A stretch of DNA of 58,199 bases, from assembly GCA_002869685.1 (NCBI GenBank), contig PKUE01000142.1:1-58199 (forward strand), written 5' to 3'. Position 1 is the first letter of the stretch. Every line of letters starts with the position of its first letter. This document shows, in pieces, positions 28,393-35,939 of this stretch. This stretch comes from Desulfuromonas sp. Its GTDB lineage: Bacteria; Desulfobacterota; Desulfuromonadia; Desulfuromonadales; Desulfuromonadaceae. The notes beneath the pieces were generated by a model, which searched no databases, was not told the DNA's origin, and saw only the letters and a program-made list of their open reading frames with translations. The position numbers were made by a program, and so were the translations under genes.

Positions 28393-29598
28393 ATGAAATA
28401 TCTGGTTCTACTCGGTGACGGTATGGCTGATGAGCCGTTGGATGCTCTGGATGGCAAGACGCCATTGGAATATGCATCAACGCCCAACATGGACAAACTC
28501 GCTGCTGCTGGCGAAATTGGCCTGGCCGAAACAGTGCCTGAAGGTTTTCATCCGGGTAGTGATGTTGCCAACCTCAGTGTCTTCGGTTATGACCCTGCCG
28601 AGTGTTATTCTGGTCGCTCCCCATTGGAAGCGGCCAGCATGAATGTCGCTTTAGGTCCAAATGACGTCGCTTTTCGTCTTAATCTCGTCGATATTATCCA
28701 TCACTACGGCAAGCTCTATATGGCGGATTTTGCCGCAGGGCACATTTCAACGGAAGAGGCGCAACAGATCATAGCCACACTTCAGGAAGAATTGGGTAGT
28801 GATGCGTTTGAATTTTATCCCGGCGTGTCTTACCGCCATCTCATGGTGTGGCGTAATGGCAAAGACCAACTGCGCTTTGTTCCACCTCACGACATTATCA
28901 ATCAGAGCATCGAAGACAAGATGCCCGAGGGTGATGGCGCAGAGGAACTGATTCATCTGATGAACACGGCGCAGATGATTCTTAATACCCATCCGGTCAA
29001 TATAAAACGGCGCAATGAAGGCAAAGCGCCTGCCAGTTCTATCTGGCTGTGGGGCCACGGCAAGGCACCGCAGATGGAAACATATCAGCAGAAGTTCGGC
29101 TTGACCGGCGCCGTTATCTCCGCTGTTGACTTGATCAAAGGGATCGGAATTTATGCCGGTCTGGAAGTGATCAACGTGCCTGGAGCGACGGGGTATATTG
29201 ACACCAATTATCTGGGCAAAGCGGAAGCCGCTATTGAAGCGTTATCGCGCCACGACTTTGTATATCTGCATGTTGAAGCGCCGGATGAGGCAGGCCATTC
29301 CGGTGATCTGCAGGAAAAAATCAAGGCGATTGAACTGTTTGATGAGCAGGTGGTCGGCACAATCCTGGACCGGGCCGATCAGCTTGGCGAGTTCAGATTG
29401 ATGGTTTTACCGGACCATCCGACTCCGGTTGAACTCAGAACCCACACCCCCGATCCGGTTCCCTATATTCTGTACGCTTCTGATGGCTCTTTTGCCACAT
29501 CATCAGAAAACCGCTACTGTGAAAAGCAGGCGAAGCAAAGTGGTCATTATGTGCAACAGGGTCATCGTTTACTCTCTGATCTGATTGAACGGAGATAA
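28393..29598 (+). CDS. ApgM-type cofactor-independent phosphoglycerate mutase family
   Basis: A 401-residue alkaline-phosphatase-superfamily enzyme of the archaeal-type mutase family. The N-terminal metal site is VLLGDGMADEPL. GFHPGSDVANLSVFGYDP holds the phosphorylated Ser, and late metal ligands include LHVEAPDEAGHSGD and VLPDHPTP. The usual reaction is 3-phosphoglycerate to 2-phosphoglycerate. In several bacteria this subfamily has been proposed to act instead as a homoserine kinase, which the sequence alone does not settle. The ribosome site is AGAGGA. It lies after the broken Xer gene and 5 bases before a permease gene. Confidence 0.82.
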   Translation: MKYLVLLGDGMADEPLDALDGKTPLEYASTPNMDKLAAAGEIGLAETVPEGFHPGSDVANLSVFGYDPAECYSGRSPLEAASMNVALGPNDVAFRLNLVDIIHHYGKLYMADFAAGHISTEEAQQIIATLQEELGSDAFEFYPGVSYRHLMVWRNGKDQLRFVPPHDIINQSIEDKMPEGDGAEELIHLMNTAQMILNTHPVNIKRRNEGKAPASSIWLWGHGKAPQMETYQQKFGLTGAVISAVDLIKGIGIYAGLEVINVPGATGYIDTNYLGKAEAAIEALSRHDFVYLHVEAPDEAGHSGDLQEKIKAIELFDEQVVGTILDRADQLGEFRLMVLPDHPTPVELRTHTPDPVPYILYASDGSFATSSENRYCEKQAKQSGHYVQQGHRLLSDLIERR

Positions 29599-29603
29599 TA
29601 CCT

Positions 29604-30443
29604 ATGAATGGGCGTAATGTCGCGACATGGCGTCAGATCGCTGCAAACAAAATGGCCATGGCCGGTGGTGCCATGGTTTGCGTCATGTTCATTTTGGCTA
29701 TGATCGCGCCACTGCTCAGCAGCGATCCGGGCGCTGTCGACATTTCACGCCAGCTGCAACCACCCAGTTTTCATGCCTTGCTCGGCACAGACGATTTGGG
29801 ACGGGATGTGTTTACCCGTATTGCTTACGGAGCACGCATCTCGTTGCTGGTTGGATTCGTCGCTGTCGGCATTGCCACCGTCATTGGCATTTTACTCGGC
29901 GCATTAGCCGGTTACTACGGGGGCTGGGTGGATACGATTGTGATGCGCTTTGTTGACATCATGTTGTGTTTCCCCTCGTTTTTTCTCATTCTGGCGGTTA
30001 TTGCCTTTCTGGAACCCTCGATCTGGAACATTATGATGATTATCGGCTTAACCGGCTGGATGGGCGTTGCCCGTCTGGTTCGCGCTGAATTCATGTCGTT
30101 GCGCAATCGTGACTTCGTTCTGGCGATCCGCTCTCTTGGCGCCAGTGACCGGCGAATTATTTTTCGCCATATTCTGCCAAATGCCTTATCCCCTGTGCTG
30201 GTTTCTGCCGCGCTGGGCGTTGCCGGGGCCATTCTCACTGAAAGTGCCCTGTCTTTTCTTGGTATCGGCGTGCAACCACCAACGCCTTCCTGGGGCAACA
30301 TGCTTATTGTTGGCAAACAAACTTTGGGAACCGCCTGGTGGCTTTCCTTTTTCCCCGGCGTTGCCATCCTGGTGACAGTTCTCGGCTACAACCTGCTGGG
30401 TGAAGGGCTGCGCGACGCACTCGACCCCCGTTTAAAAAGGTAA
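29604..30443 (+). CDS. DppC/OppC-type ABC transporter permease (orphan)
   Basis: A 279-residue inner-membrane permease with about six helices. The family signature LLGTDDLGRDVFTRIAYGAR appears in two pieces (LLGTDDLGRD and VFTRIAYGARISL). The EAA loop is ASDRRIIFRHILPNALSPV and the C-terminal end is GDALDPRLKR-like (DALDPRLKR). It belongs to peptide/nickel importers, which normally need a DppB partner, one or two ATPases and a binding protein. None of these is next to it, so its partners must be elsewhere or it is a remnant that is still intact. Co-transcribed with the ApgM-type gene and the SEC-C gene (8-base gap). Confidence 0.88.
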   Translation: MNGRNVATWRQIAANKMAMAGGAMVCVMFILAMIAPLLSSDPGAVDISRQLQPPSFHALLGTDDLGRDVFTRIAYGARISLLVGFVAVGIATVIGILLGALAGYYGGWVDTIVMRFVDIMLCFPSFFLILAVIAFLEPSIWNIMMIIGLTGWMGVARLVRAEFMSLRNRDFVLAIRSLGASDRRIIFRHILPNALSPVLVSAALGVAGAILTESALSFLGIGVQPPTPSWGNMLIVGKQTLGTAWWLSFFPGVAILVTVLGYNLLGEGLRDALDPRLKR

Positions 30444-30451
30444 TAAACCTC

Positions 30452-30958
30452 ATGGCTGCAGAAAGAAATGCCCCATGTCCCTGCGGCAGTGGCTTAAAAT
30501 ATAAGAAATGCTGTCTGAACAATGGTGTTACCGCCACGAAAAAATTGCTTGGGATTACCCCGGCCGAATTGGTTGGCAACCGGGTTGAGGCGTTCAGAAG
30601 GAATGATTTCGGTTTCATCTACGACACCTATCATCCCGAGTCCAACTTTCGTCTGCAGTTTCCATCCCGCAGCGATTACATCAAATACGGCCAGGCAACA
30701 CTGGACAAAGATTACCGGATCAATTCCTGCGACATTCTGCAACATCGACAATTGAATGAAACCCGTGCGCAGGTTCTGTTTTTTCTTTCGGTTCATTATC
30801 AGCGACAGGACCTTGAATATTTTGAACTTTCAGAATTTCACCTGCATCAGGGCCAATGGTATTATCTTGAAAGCCACCGCCTTGAACGCGCTGAATTCAG
30901 TGGGAGCGTTGAAGAGATAACCTACGAGAAGATGGAGCAGAGCGGGATCTGCTTCTAA
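30452..30958 (+). CDS. SEC-C motif / YchJ-family (UPF0225) protein
   Basis: A 168-residue protein that begins with the zinc-binding SEC-C motif (CPCGSGLKYKKCC) and continues with the YchJ-type domain (RVEAFRRNDFGFIYDTYH, then ...QVLFFLSVHYQRQ, ending EFSGSVEEITYEK). Function unknown; the NTF2-like fold suggests ligand binding or a protein-quality-control role tied to the SEC-C motif. The gap from the permease gene is 8 bases and to the next gene 13 bases, so it is inside a polycistronic run. Confidence 0.82.
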   Translation: MAAERNAPCPCGSGLKYKKCCLNNGVTATKKLLGITPAELVGNRVEAFRRNDFGFIYDTYHPESNFRLQFPSRSDYIKYGQATLDKDYRINSCDILQHRQLNETRAQVLFFLSVHYQRQDLEYFELSEFHLHQGQWYYLESHRLERAEFSGSVEEITYEKMEQSGICF

Positions 30959-30971
30959 AGCAAGCCTTGGA

Positions 30972-32330
30972 ATGAAAACCATGACGACTCAACGAAGTCA
31001 GTGGGCCTCACGCATCGGTTTTGTCCTCGCCGCCTCTGGCAGCTCCATCGGGCTTGGCAATATCTGGAAATTCCCTTATGTTGCCGGCAAAAACGGTGGG
31101 GGAGCCTTTGTCCTGGTTTATCTGTTGGCTATTCTTCTTGTCGGCATCCCTATTATGATGGCTGAATTCTACCTCGGGCGTGAAGGGGGTAAAGATGCGA
31201 TCGGCACCTTTGCGCGGCTAGCCGGGAAAAGAAGTCCCTGGTGTCTGGTCGGCTGGGCTGGCGTTGCTGCCGCGTTCATTCTGCTGTCTTTCTACGCCGT
31301 TGTTGCCGGCTGGTGTTTCGATTACGTGCTCAAATCAGCTTGTGGCGCTTTGACTCTGGTCAGCGCCGGGGAGATTGCGTCCTTATTCGGAGAACTTTTA
31401 TCTTCTCCCGGGCAAATGATTTTCTGGCAGACAGCGTTTTTGTTGGCAACAGGTCTGATCGTGTCACGAGGCATCCAGAACGGCATCGAACGCTGGAGCA
31501 AAATTTTCATGCCGATTCTTTTCCTGCTCCTTTTTTATCTATTTCTACATGGCTTGTTCTCTTCGGGAGCCGCTCAAGCAGCGCATTTTCTTTTCTTCCC
31601 CGATTTTACCTCTTTAACGTCAATGGGGCTGCTTGAAGCCGTTGGTCATGCTTTTTTCACTTTGTCCCTCGGTGCCGGTGTGATGATCACCTACGGGTCC
31701 TACCTTGATCGTCAGGCGGATCTTTTCAGTATGGCGGTTAAAGTGACTTCCCTTGATACATTAGTCGCGTTGCTGGCGGGAATGGCAATCTTCCCCGTCG
31801 TCTTTTCAGCCGGGCTTGATCCGGCGGCAGGGCCAGGACTGGTATTTCAAACCATTCCCATTGTCTTCTCTACAGCACCTATGGGTGGACTTCTTGCGAT
31901 CCTCTTCTTTTTATTACTGGCCTTTGCCGCTTTATCGTCCTCGATTTCGATGTTGGAAGTGACGGTGGCCTGGCTTGTCGATGAAAAACGCTGGTCTCGC
32001 GTAAAAGCCACATCACTACTGTGCTGTGGTGCTTTTATCCTGGGCTTGCCTTCGGTTTTTTCGTTTAACCTGCTACAGCATTGGACGCCTGTCGGCTCAT
32101 TGACTTTTTTCGATTTCTGCGACCGTCTGGTAACTTCCTACATGTTGCCGCTGGGGGGACTCGCAGTTGCTCTCTATAGTGGATGGTTCTTGAAACGCTC
32201 TGCAACACAACAACTGGCAAATCTGCACTGCTCTGCCAGCTGGGTCTATCCGGCGTGGCATTTTTTAATTCGCTATATTGCTCCCATGGCCGTTGCCAGT
32301 GTCTTTATTCAACAACTCATGACAAGCTGA
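30972..32330 (+). CDS. sodium-dependent transporter of the NSS/SNF family
   Basis: A 452-residue integral membrane protein with 11-12 hydrophobic helices. The N-terminal signature RIGFVLAASGSSIGLGNIWKF falls in TM1 (seen as GFVLAASGSSIGLGN and IWKFPYVAGKNGGGAF). Length is that of bacterial LeuT-like neurotransmitter:sodium symporters. It should import an amino acid or related solute with sodium. The substrate cannot be told from sequence alone. An upstream in-frame Met at codon 4 is an alternative start. Confidence 0.92.
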   Translation: MKTMTTQRSQWASRIGFVLAASGSSIGLGNIWKFPYVAGKNGGGAFVLVYLLAILLVGIPIMMAEFYLGREGGKDAIGTFARLAGKRSPWCLVGWAGVAAAFILLSFYAVVAGWCFDYVLKSACGALTLVSAGEIASLFGELLSSPGQMIFWQTAFLLATGLIVSRGIQNGIERWSKIFMPILFLLLFYLFLHGLFSSGAAQAAHFLFFPDFTSLTSMGLLEAVGHAFFTLSLGAGVMITYGSYLDRQADLFSMAVKVTSLDTLVALLAGMAIFPVVFSAGLDPAAGPGLVFQTIPIVFSTAPMGGLLAILFFLLLAFAALSSSISMLEVTVAWLVDEKRWSRVKATSLLCCGAFILGLPSVFSFNLLQHWTPVGSLTFFDFCDRLVTSYMLPLGGLAVALYSGWFLKRSATQQLANLHCSASWVYPAWHFLIRYIAPMAVASVFIQQLMTS

Positions 32331-32375
32331 CGATTCGCCCGTTCAACACTATTTCCCATTTTTCAAGGACGCGAC

Positions 32376-33218
32376 ATGCCAGAACTTCCCGAAGTGGAAA
32401 CCGTTCGTGCAGGACTCCATGATGTACTCGTCGGCAATCACCTCGCCGTGGTGTCTGTTTATCAGAGCAAGTTGCGTTACCCGGTTCCAGGAGATCTGAG
32501 CGATAGGCTTGCCGGGCAGCGAATTGTCGCACTGACACGACGGGCCAAATACCTGTTGATTGTCTTTGAACAACAAACGGTCATTATCCATTTGGGTATG
32601 AGCGGCAGTCTGCGCTGGTTGCCCAGCTTTCAACTGCCACAAAAGCATGATCATATCGACTTCCATTTTGCCGATGGTGGGTGTCTGAGGTTCCATGACC
32701 CGCGTCGCTTCGGGCTTGTGGTGTTGACAGAGGCTTCAGCAGACAATCATCCTCTGCTCAGACATCTGGGACCGGAACCTCTAGAAGACTCGTTCAATGG
32801 TCTGGCGCTGTTTAATCAAAGCCGTAACAGGAGAGTAGCGATAAAAAGCCTGCTGATGGACAATAAGATCGTTGTCGGCGTTGGGAATATCTATGCCAAT
32901 GAATCTTTGTTTCTCAGTAGAATTGACCCAAGACTTACCGCCGGGGAGTTAACCGCAGAACAATGCGAGATTTTGGCAACAACAGTTAAAAAAGTATTGC
33001 TCGCTGCGATTAAGGCAGGCGGGACAACCTTGAATGACTTTGTTAACGGCCATGGCTCACCCGGTTATTTCCAACAGCAGCTTTACGTCTATGGCCGGGA
33101 AGAACAACCGTGTCTGGTCTGTGGAACAATGATTGAGCGCTGCCGTATCGGTCAACGCTCGACATTTTATTGCCCGGAGTGTCAGGGCCTAAAAGGTAGT
33201 AGGGTAAAGCGGAAATGA
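32376..33218 (+). CDS. mutM: formamidopyrimidine-DNA glycosylase
   Basis: A 280-residue Fpg/MutM. It has the invariant N-terminus PELPEVETVRAGL with catalytic Pro2 and Glu3, the Lys of the beta-hairpin (LRFHDPRRFG region), the helix-two-turn-helix (IVVGVGNIYANESLF) and the C-terminal zinc finger (CLVCG...CxxC, with final CPEC). It excises 8-oxoguanine and ring-opened purines. AAGGA lies 8 bases before the ATG. The last 30 bases overlap, tail to tail, the end of the minus-strand pseudopilin gene. Confidence 0.95.
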   Translation: MPELPEVETVRAGLHDVLVGNHLAVVSVYQSKLRYPVPGDLSDRLAGQRIVALTRRAKYLLIVFEQQTVIIHLGMSGSLRWLPSFQLPQKHDHIDFHFADGGCLRFHDPRRFGLVVLTEASADNHPLLRHLGPEPLEDSFNGLALFNQSRNRRVAIKSLLMDNKIVVGVGNIYANESLFLSRIDPRLTAGELTAEQCEILATTVKKVLLAAIKAGGTTLNDFVNGHGSPGYFQQQLYVYGREEQPCLVCGTMIERCRIGQRSTFYCPECQGLKGSRVKRK

Positions 33219-33647
33219 ATTTTTATCCGAGGCAAAGAGAAACAGGTCGTTCAGACCATCCATATTTAGATCAAAATTGGTCTGAATCCTCACTTCATAT
33301 TTTGTTTCTTCAGTCCCGGCTTCAGTTTTAATCTGGTATGACTGGCCTGCAGGGATGTAGAGCTCTAAATCAGTATCGGCAATTTCCAGAGGGGAATCAT
33401 CATGCGTCACGACAGTATCTCCCAGACTGAAATAGTGTTGTTTATTAGTTTTATAGACTTCCTGCGCCAGTTGAATTTGGTGTAGGGTCGCGTAGACTGT
33501 CGCCATTTTGGCATTGTCGCGGTGGGCAATATAATGTGGAATGGCAATCGTTGATAGTATCCCAATGATCGTAATGACGGTCAGGAGTTCTATCAAGGTA
33601 TAACCAGGTGAATTCTTTTTAAAAATGGTCACCATTACCTTCCTCAT
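33189..33647 (-). CDS. type IV pilin-like / pseudopilin protein
   Basis: A 152-residue protein with a short basic leader and the class III prepilin motif SPG-YTLIELLTVITIIGILSTIA (Gly before the cleavage point, Glu at +5). Here the mature residue +1 is Tyr instead of the usual Phe. The hydrophobic helix (about 16-38) is followed by an amphipathic region and a beta-rich C-terminal domain with DLNMDGLNDLFLFASD, resembling minor pseudopilins of GspG/GspH or PilE type. A prepilin peptidase would cleave it. It is coupled (ATGA overlap) to an upstream zinc-ribbon membrane protein and overlaps the mutM tail. Confidence 0.82.
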   Translation of the reverse strand: MRKVMVTIFKKNSPGYTLIELLTVITIIGILSTIAIPHYIAHRDNAKMATVYATLHQIQLAQEVYKTNKQHYFSLGDTVVTHDDSPLEIADTDLELYIPAGQSYQIKTEAGTEETKYEVRIQTNFDLNMDGLNDLFLFASDKNSFPLYPTTF

Positions 33648-34171
33648 TCCTGTGAATCATTCGTTAGCACAAATTCCTTGTCACTAATTTTTTTATAAGA
33701 GAGTTCTTTGAAATATGGTTTCAATTTTAATGGCAGATATTCAGGAATCAGTTCATCGAGAGTCGCAGGAACATTCCCCCCATTGCCTCGCCGGTATGAG
33801 TCCAGAGCAAAAATAATGATTGACCGCACCGTGTCGAGGTTCTCACTGAGATCGACATGGACGCTTTTTACAGGTTCCGGTCGATTGAGATAGTTAAAAG
33901 CCTGGACACCGGCGAAAATTGCAAGACACAGAGAAAAAATACCAACCACTCTTTGCCGTTGTTTTCTTGTAACTTCGCGACGGGCCTGCTCGTATTCCTT
34001 CTTGCGTACTTCTGCCGCGTTTTGCTCAACCTGTTTAACTTCCTTTTTGGTACTTTTAACCACACAATCACCGCACAGAAGGTTTCCATCGTCCTCAATG
34101 GCACACTTCTCGAGAATCGACTTGCCACAGCAATTGCATGTAACGAATTTTTCAGGCTGAAACGAAACCAC
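33644..34171 (-). CDS. zinc-ribbon single-pass membrane protein, pilin-associated
   Basis: A 175-residue protein with two Cys pairs at the N-terminus (CNCCGKSILEKC and LLCGDC) that look like a zinc ribbon. A charged helix (about 40-70) and a transmembrane helix (about 75-95, VVGIFSLCLAIFAGVQAF) follow, then a periplasmic part containing YRRGNGGNVPATLDELIPEYLP. That last motif resembles the C-terminal conserved part of pseudopilins (Asn-Gly, Pro-x-x-L-x-x-L). No known family is recognised. Its stop overlaps the pseudopilin start by 4 bases, so the two are translated together and probably act in one complex. Confidence 0.65.
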   Translation of the reverse strand: MVSFQPEKFVTCNCCGKSILEKCAIEDDGNLLCGDCVVKSTKKEVKQVEQNAAEVRKKEYEQARREVTRKQRQRVVGIFSLCLAIFAGVQAFNYLNRPEPVKSVHVDLSENLDTVRSIIIFALDSYRRGNGGNVPATLDELIPEYLPLKLKPYFKELSYKKISDKEFVLTNDSQE

Positions 34172-34212
34172 ACTAATCCTCCATTTGACACATAAATATG
34201 CTTAAAGATTAA

Positions 34213-34227
34213 TACAATAATATTGTA
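34213..34227. promoter_or_regulatory. 15-bp palindrome TACAATA-A-TATTGTA
   Basis: A perfect palindrome around a central A lies in the divergent 155-base gap between the zinc-ribbon/pseudopilin unit and the Moco genes. It is 42 bases upstream of the zinc-ribbon gene start. It could be an operator; no regulator is identified. Confidence 0.25.
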
Positions 34228-34326
34228 AAAGTAAATCTTTATATCGGTGGTGGAATAAATGCTTTTGATCGTTTCCGTATACATGATAACTGTTGCAGTG
34301 ACGTCATAAATCAATAAGGAGTTTCT

Positions 34327-34701
34327 ATGGATATTTCCAAAACTATTGCAGAAATGAAAAAGGATCCGAATTTTGCCGACAACGTTGGCATGGTGCTGAT
34401 CCATAATGGTATCGTGCGGGGCTGGTCCCGTGGCGACCATAGTACTGTCAACAAGATGAAGGTCGTTTCCGATCTGGATAAGATTGAACGGATCCGACAG
34501 GACATCGAAGCTATGCCCGGCATCTATAAGGTTTCTGTCGAGGCACGTTCCGGTGTAATGAAGCCAGGCGATGACGTTCTGTTTCTGATTGTCGCTGGCG
34601 ACATTCGTGAAAATGTCAAACCGGCTCTGGCATTGATGCTTGATCGTGTTAAAGCGGAAGCCGTCAGCAAAGAAGAATATACCGAGGAGGGAACGGCATG
34701 A
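34327..34701 (+). CDS. moaE: MoaE-like molybdopterin synthase large subunit (short, divergent)
   Basis: A 124-residue protein with a MoaE-like core: VGMVLIHNGIVRG near the N-terminus, EARSGVMKPGDDVLFLIVAGD, and the late Lys pair in RVKAEAVSKEE, where MoaE normally has catalytic Lys residues. It lacks the canonical HRxG..vGe..v block and the WK(K/E)E end, so it is a divergent short form. MoaE transfers sulfur to precursor Z with MoaD. The context, with moaC overlapped by 4 bases and mogA/moaB after it, supports the assignment. No moaD is adjacent. AAGGAG precedes the ATG. Confidence 0.7.
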   Translation: MDISKTIAEMKKDPNFADNVGMVLIHNGIVRGWSRGDHSTVNKMKVVSDLDKIERIRQDIEAMPGIYKVSVEARSGVMKPGDDVLFLIVAGDIRENVKPALALMLDRVKAEAVSKEEYTEEGTA

Positions 34702-35177
34702 GTTTTAACCACTTTGATGGTCAGGGTCAGGCAATCATGGTCGATGTCAGTGGCAAGAAAAAAACACTGCGGACCGCAACTGCGTCAGCCATCGTTCATC
34801 TCGATGTCCGTATTTTACAAGATATTCTTGACCACAAAACAACTAAGGGAGATGTCCTTTCTGTGGCCCGGTTGGCTGGAATCGCTGCCAGCAAGAGAAC
34901 TTCAGATCTCATCCCCCTGTCACATCCGCTATCGATCCATCATGCTGCGATTGAGTTTTGTTGCGATACAACACAGGGAACAATCGAAGTTCAAGCAACC
35001 GTCCGCGCTTATGAAAGAACCGGGGTCGAAATGGAGGCCATGGTATCCGCTTCTCTGGCCGCATTGACCATATATGATATGTGTAAAGGGGCAGACAAAA
35101 GTATCTCCATTGGACAGGTGCGCTTGTTATTTAAAGAAGGTGGCAAAAGTGGCACATACCGGGCGGAGGAAATATGA
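34698..35177 (+). CDS. moaC: cyclic pyranopterin monophosphate synthase
   Basis: A 159-residue MoaC. Motifs DVSGKKKTLRTATA, KGDVLSVARLAGIAASKRTSDLIPLSHP (shown here in parts as KGDVLSVARLAG and DLIPLSHPL) and ERTGVEMEAMVSASLAALTIYDM are the family core, including the substrate-binding Lys and His. It converts 3',8-cyclo-GTP to cPMP. Overlaps moaE by 4 bases and the next gene by 4 bases. Confidence 0.95.
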   Translation: MSFNHFDGQGQAIMVDVSGKKKTLRTATASAIVHLDVRILQDILDHKTTKGDVLSVARLAGIAASKRTSDLIPLSHPLSIHHAAIEFCCDTTQGTIEVQATVRAYERTGVEMEAMVSASLAALTIYDMCKGADKSISIGQVRLLFKEGGKSGTYRAEEI

Positions 35178-35668
35178 TCGCGGCGGTTCTGATTCTGTCC
35201 GATAAAGGGGCTGCCGGGGAGCGCGAAGACCTTAGCGGCCCGGCACTCATGCAATGGCTAACAACAAAAGGGGTCAAAACGGCGCGGTACCAGATTATCC
35301 CGGACGATTTCACCACTATCGCAACCGTATTGACGCAATGGACGGATGAAGCCTGTTGTGATGTGCTGATCACCTGTGGTGGTACCGGCGTGTCACCACG
35401 CGATGTCACACCGGAGGCAACACTGTCGATTATTGACCGAAGCTTGCCTGGCTTTGGTGAAGCCATGCGTGCCGCCAGCCTGAAAATCACCCCGATGGCC
35501 GTACTTTCCCGTGCAATGGCAGGAATACGCAAGAACTGTCTGATCATCAATTTGCCAGGCAGTCCAAAGGCTGCGATTGAAAACCTTGAATCAGTATGGG
35601 CAGCCGTTGCCCACGGTGTGGAAAAAATTGGTGGAAGTACCGTTGACTGCGCCCACATTCATCACTGA
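35174..35668 (+). CDS. MogA/MoaB-family molybdopterin adenylyltransferase
   Basis: A 164-residue protein with the MoCF/MoaB_MogA fold: LILSDKGAAGEREDLSGPAL, LITCGGTGVSPRDVTPEATLSI in two parts (LITCGGTGVSPRD and DVTPEATLSI), and NLPGSPKAAIENLE. The GGTG...RD motif and the Pro-Gly-Ser-Pro segment are the AMP/MPT site. It adenylates molybdopterin before molybdenum insertion. MogA and MoaB cannot be told apart by sequence alone. Last gene of the Moco operon. Confidence 0.85.
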   Translation: MIAAVLILSDKGAAGEREDLSGPALMQWLTTKGVKTARYQIIPDDFTTIATVLTQWTDEACCDVLITCGGTGVSPRDVTPEATLSIIDRSLPGFGEAMRAASLKITPMAVLSRAMAGIRKNCLIINLPGSPKAAIENLESVWAAVAHGVEKIGGSTVDCAHIHH

Positions 35669-35684
35669 CGCCGGAAGGGTAACG

Positions 35685-35724
35685 GTCAAGAAAAAACGTC
35701 TTAAACCGATCGTTTTTTCTTGAC
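35685..35724 (+). terminator. 14-bp inverted repeat ending the Moco operon
   Basis: GTCAAGAAAAAACG and CGTTTTTTCTTGAC form a perfect 14-bp stem with a 12-base loop. The T run sits within the 3' arm, so it is terminator-like rather than a textbook terminator. It begins 16 bases after the mogA/moaB stop. Confidence 0.6.
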
Positions 35725-35749
35725 TTGACACCTGCCCGATTGGTAGTTT
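35720..35749 (+). promoter_or_regulatory. candidate pyr operon promoter
   Basis: TTGACT (35720-35725) with TAGTTT (35744-35749) at an 18-base spacing; an overlapping TTGACA at 35725 is an alternative -35. It would start transcription just before the PyrR-binding loop. Weak -10, so tentative. Confidence 0.4.
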
Positions 35750-35767
35750 CACGAAAATATCTTTTCC

Positions 35768-35800
35768 CCTTTTAAACCGATCCAGAGAGGTTGGTAAAGG
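35768..35800 (+). ncRNA. PyrR-binding anti-antiterminator hairpin of the pyr leader
   Basis: The loop ATCCAGAGAGGTT (35780-35792) matches the PyrR-binding consensus ARUCCNGNGAGGYU. It is closed by AACC/GGTT and flanked by CCTTTT and AAAGG arms, as in Bacillus pyr leaders. PyrR with UMP would bind here and favour the downstream terminator. The same CAGAGAGGTT segment can pair with the 5' arm of that terminator to form the antiterminator. Confidence 0.82.
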
Positions 35801-35858
35801 TGGCCTGAATGAGCACAACGTTTTTTGTACATATAGCGCACTACATCTGCACCCGCGA

Positions 35859-35893
35859 CCTTTCTGTCTTTTGCGACAGAGAGGTATTTTTTT
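35859..35893 (+). terminator. attenuation terminator of the pyr operon
   Basis: CCTTTCTGTC and GACAGAGAGG form a 10-bp stem (one G-T pair) with a TTTTGC loop, followed by TATTTTTTT. It lies upstream of pyrR within the leader. The 3' arm repeats the sequence of the PyrR loop, which is the logic of a PyrR-controlled attenuator. Confidence 0.85.
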
Positions 35894-35939
35894 GTCCAAA
35901 GACCAATAGTTTTCAACACATTGAAGGAGGACAATAACT

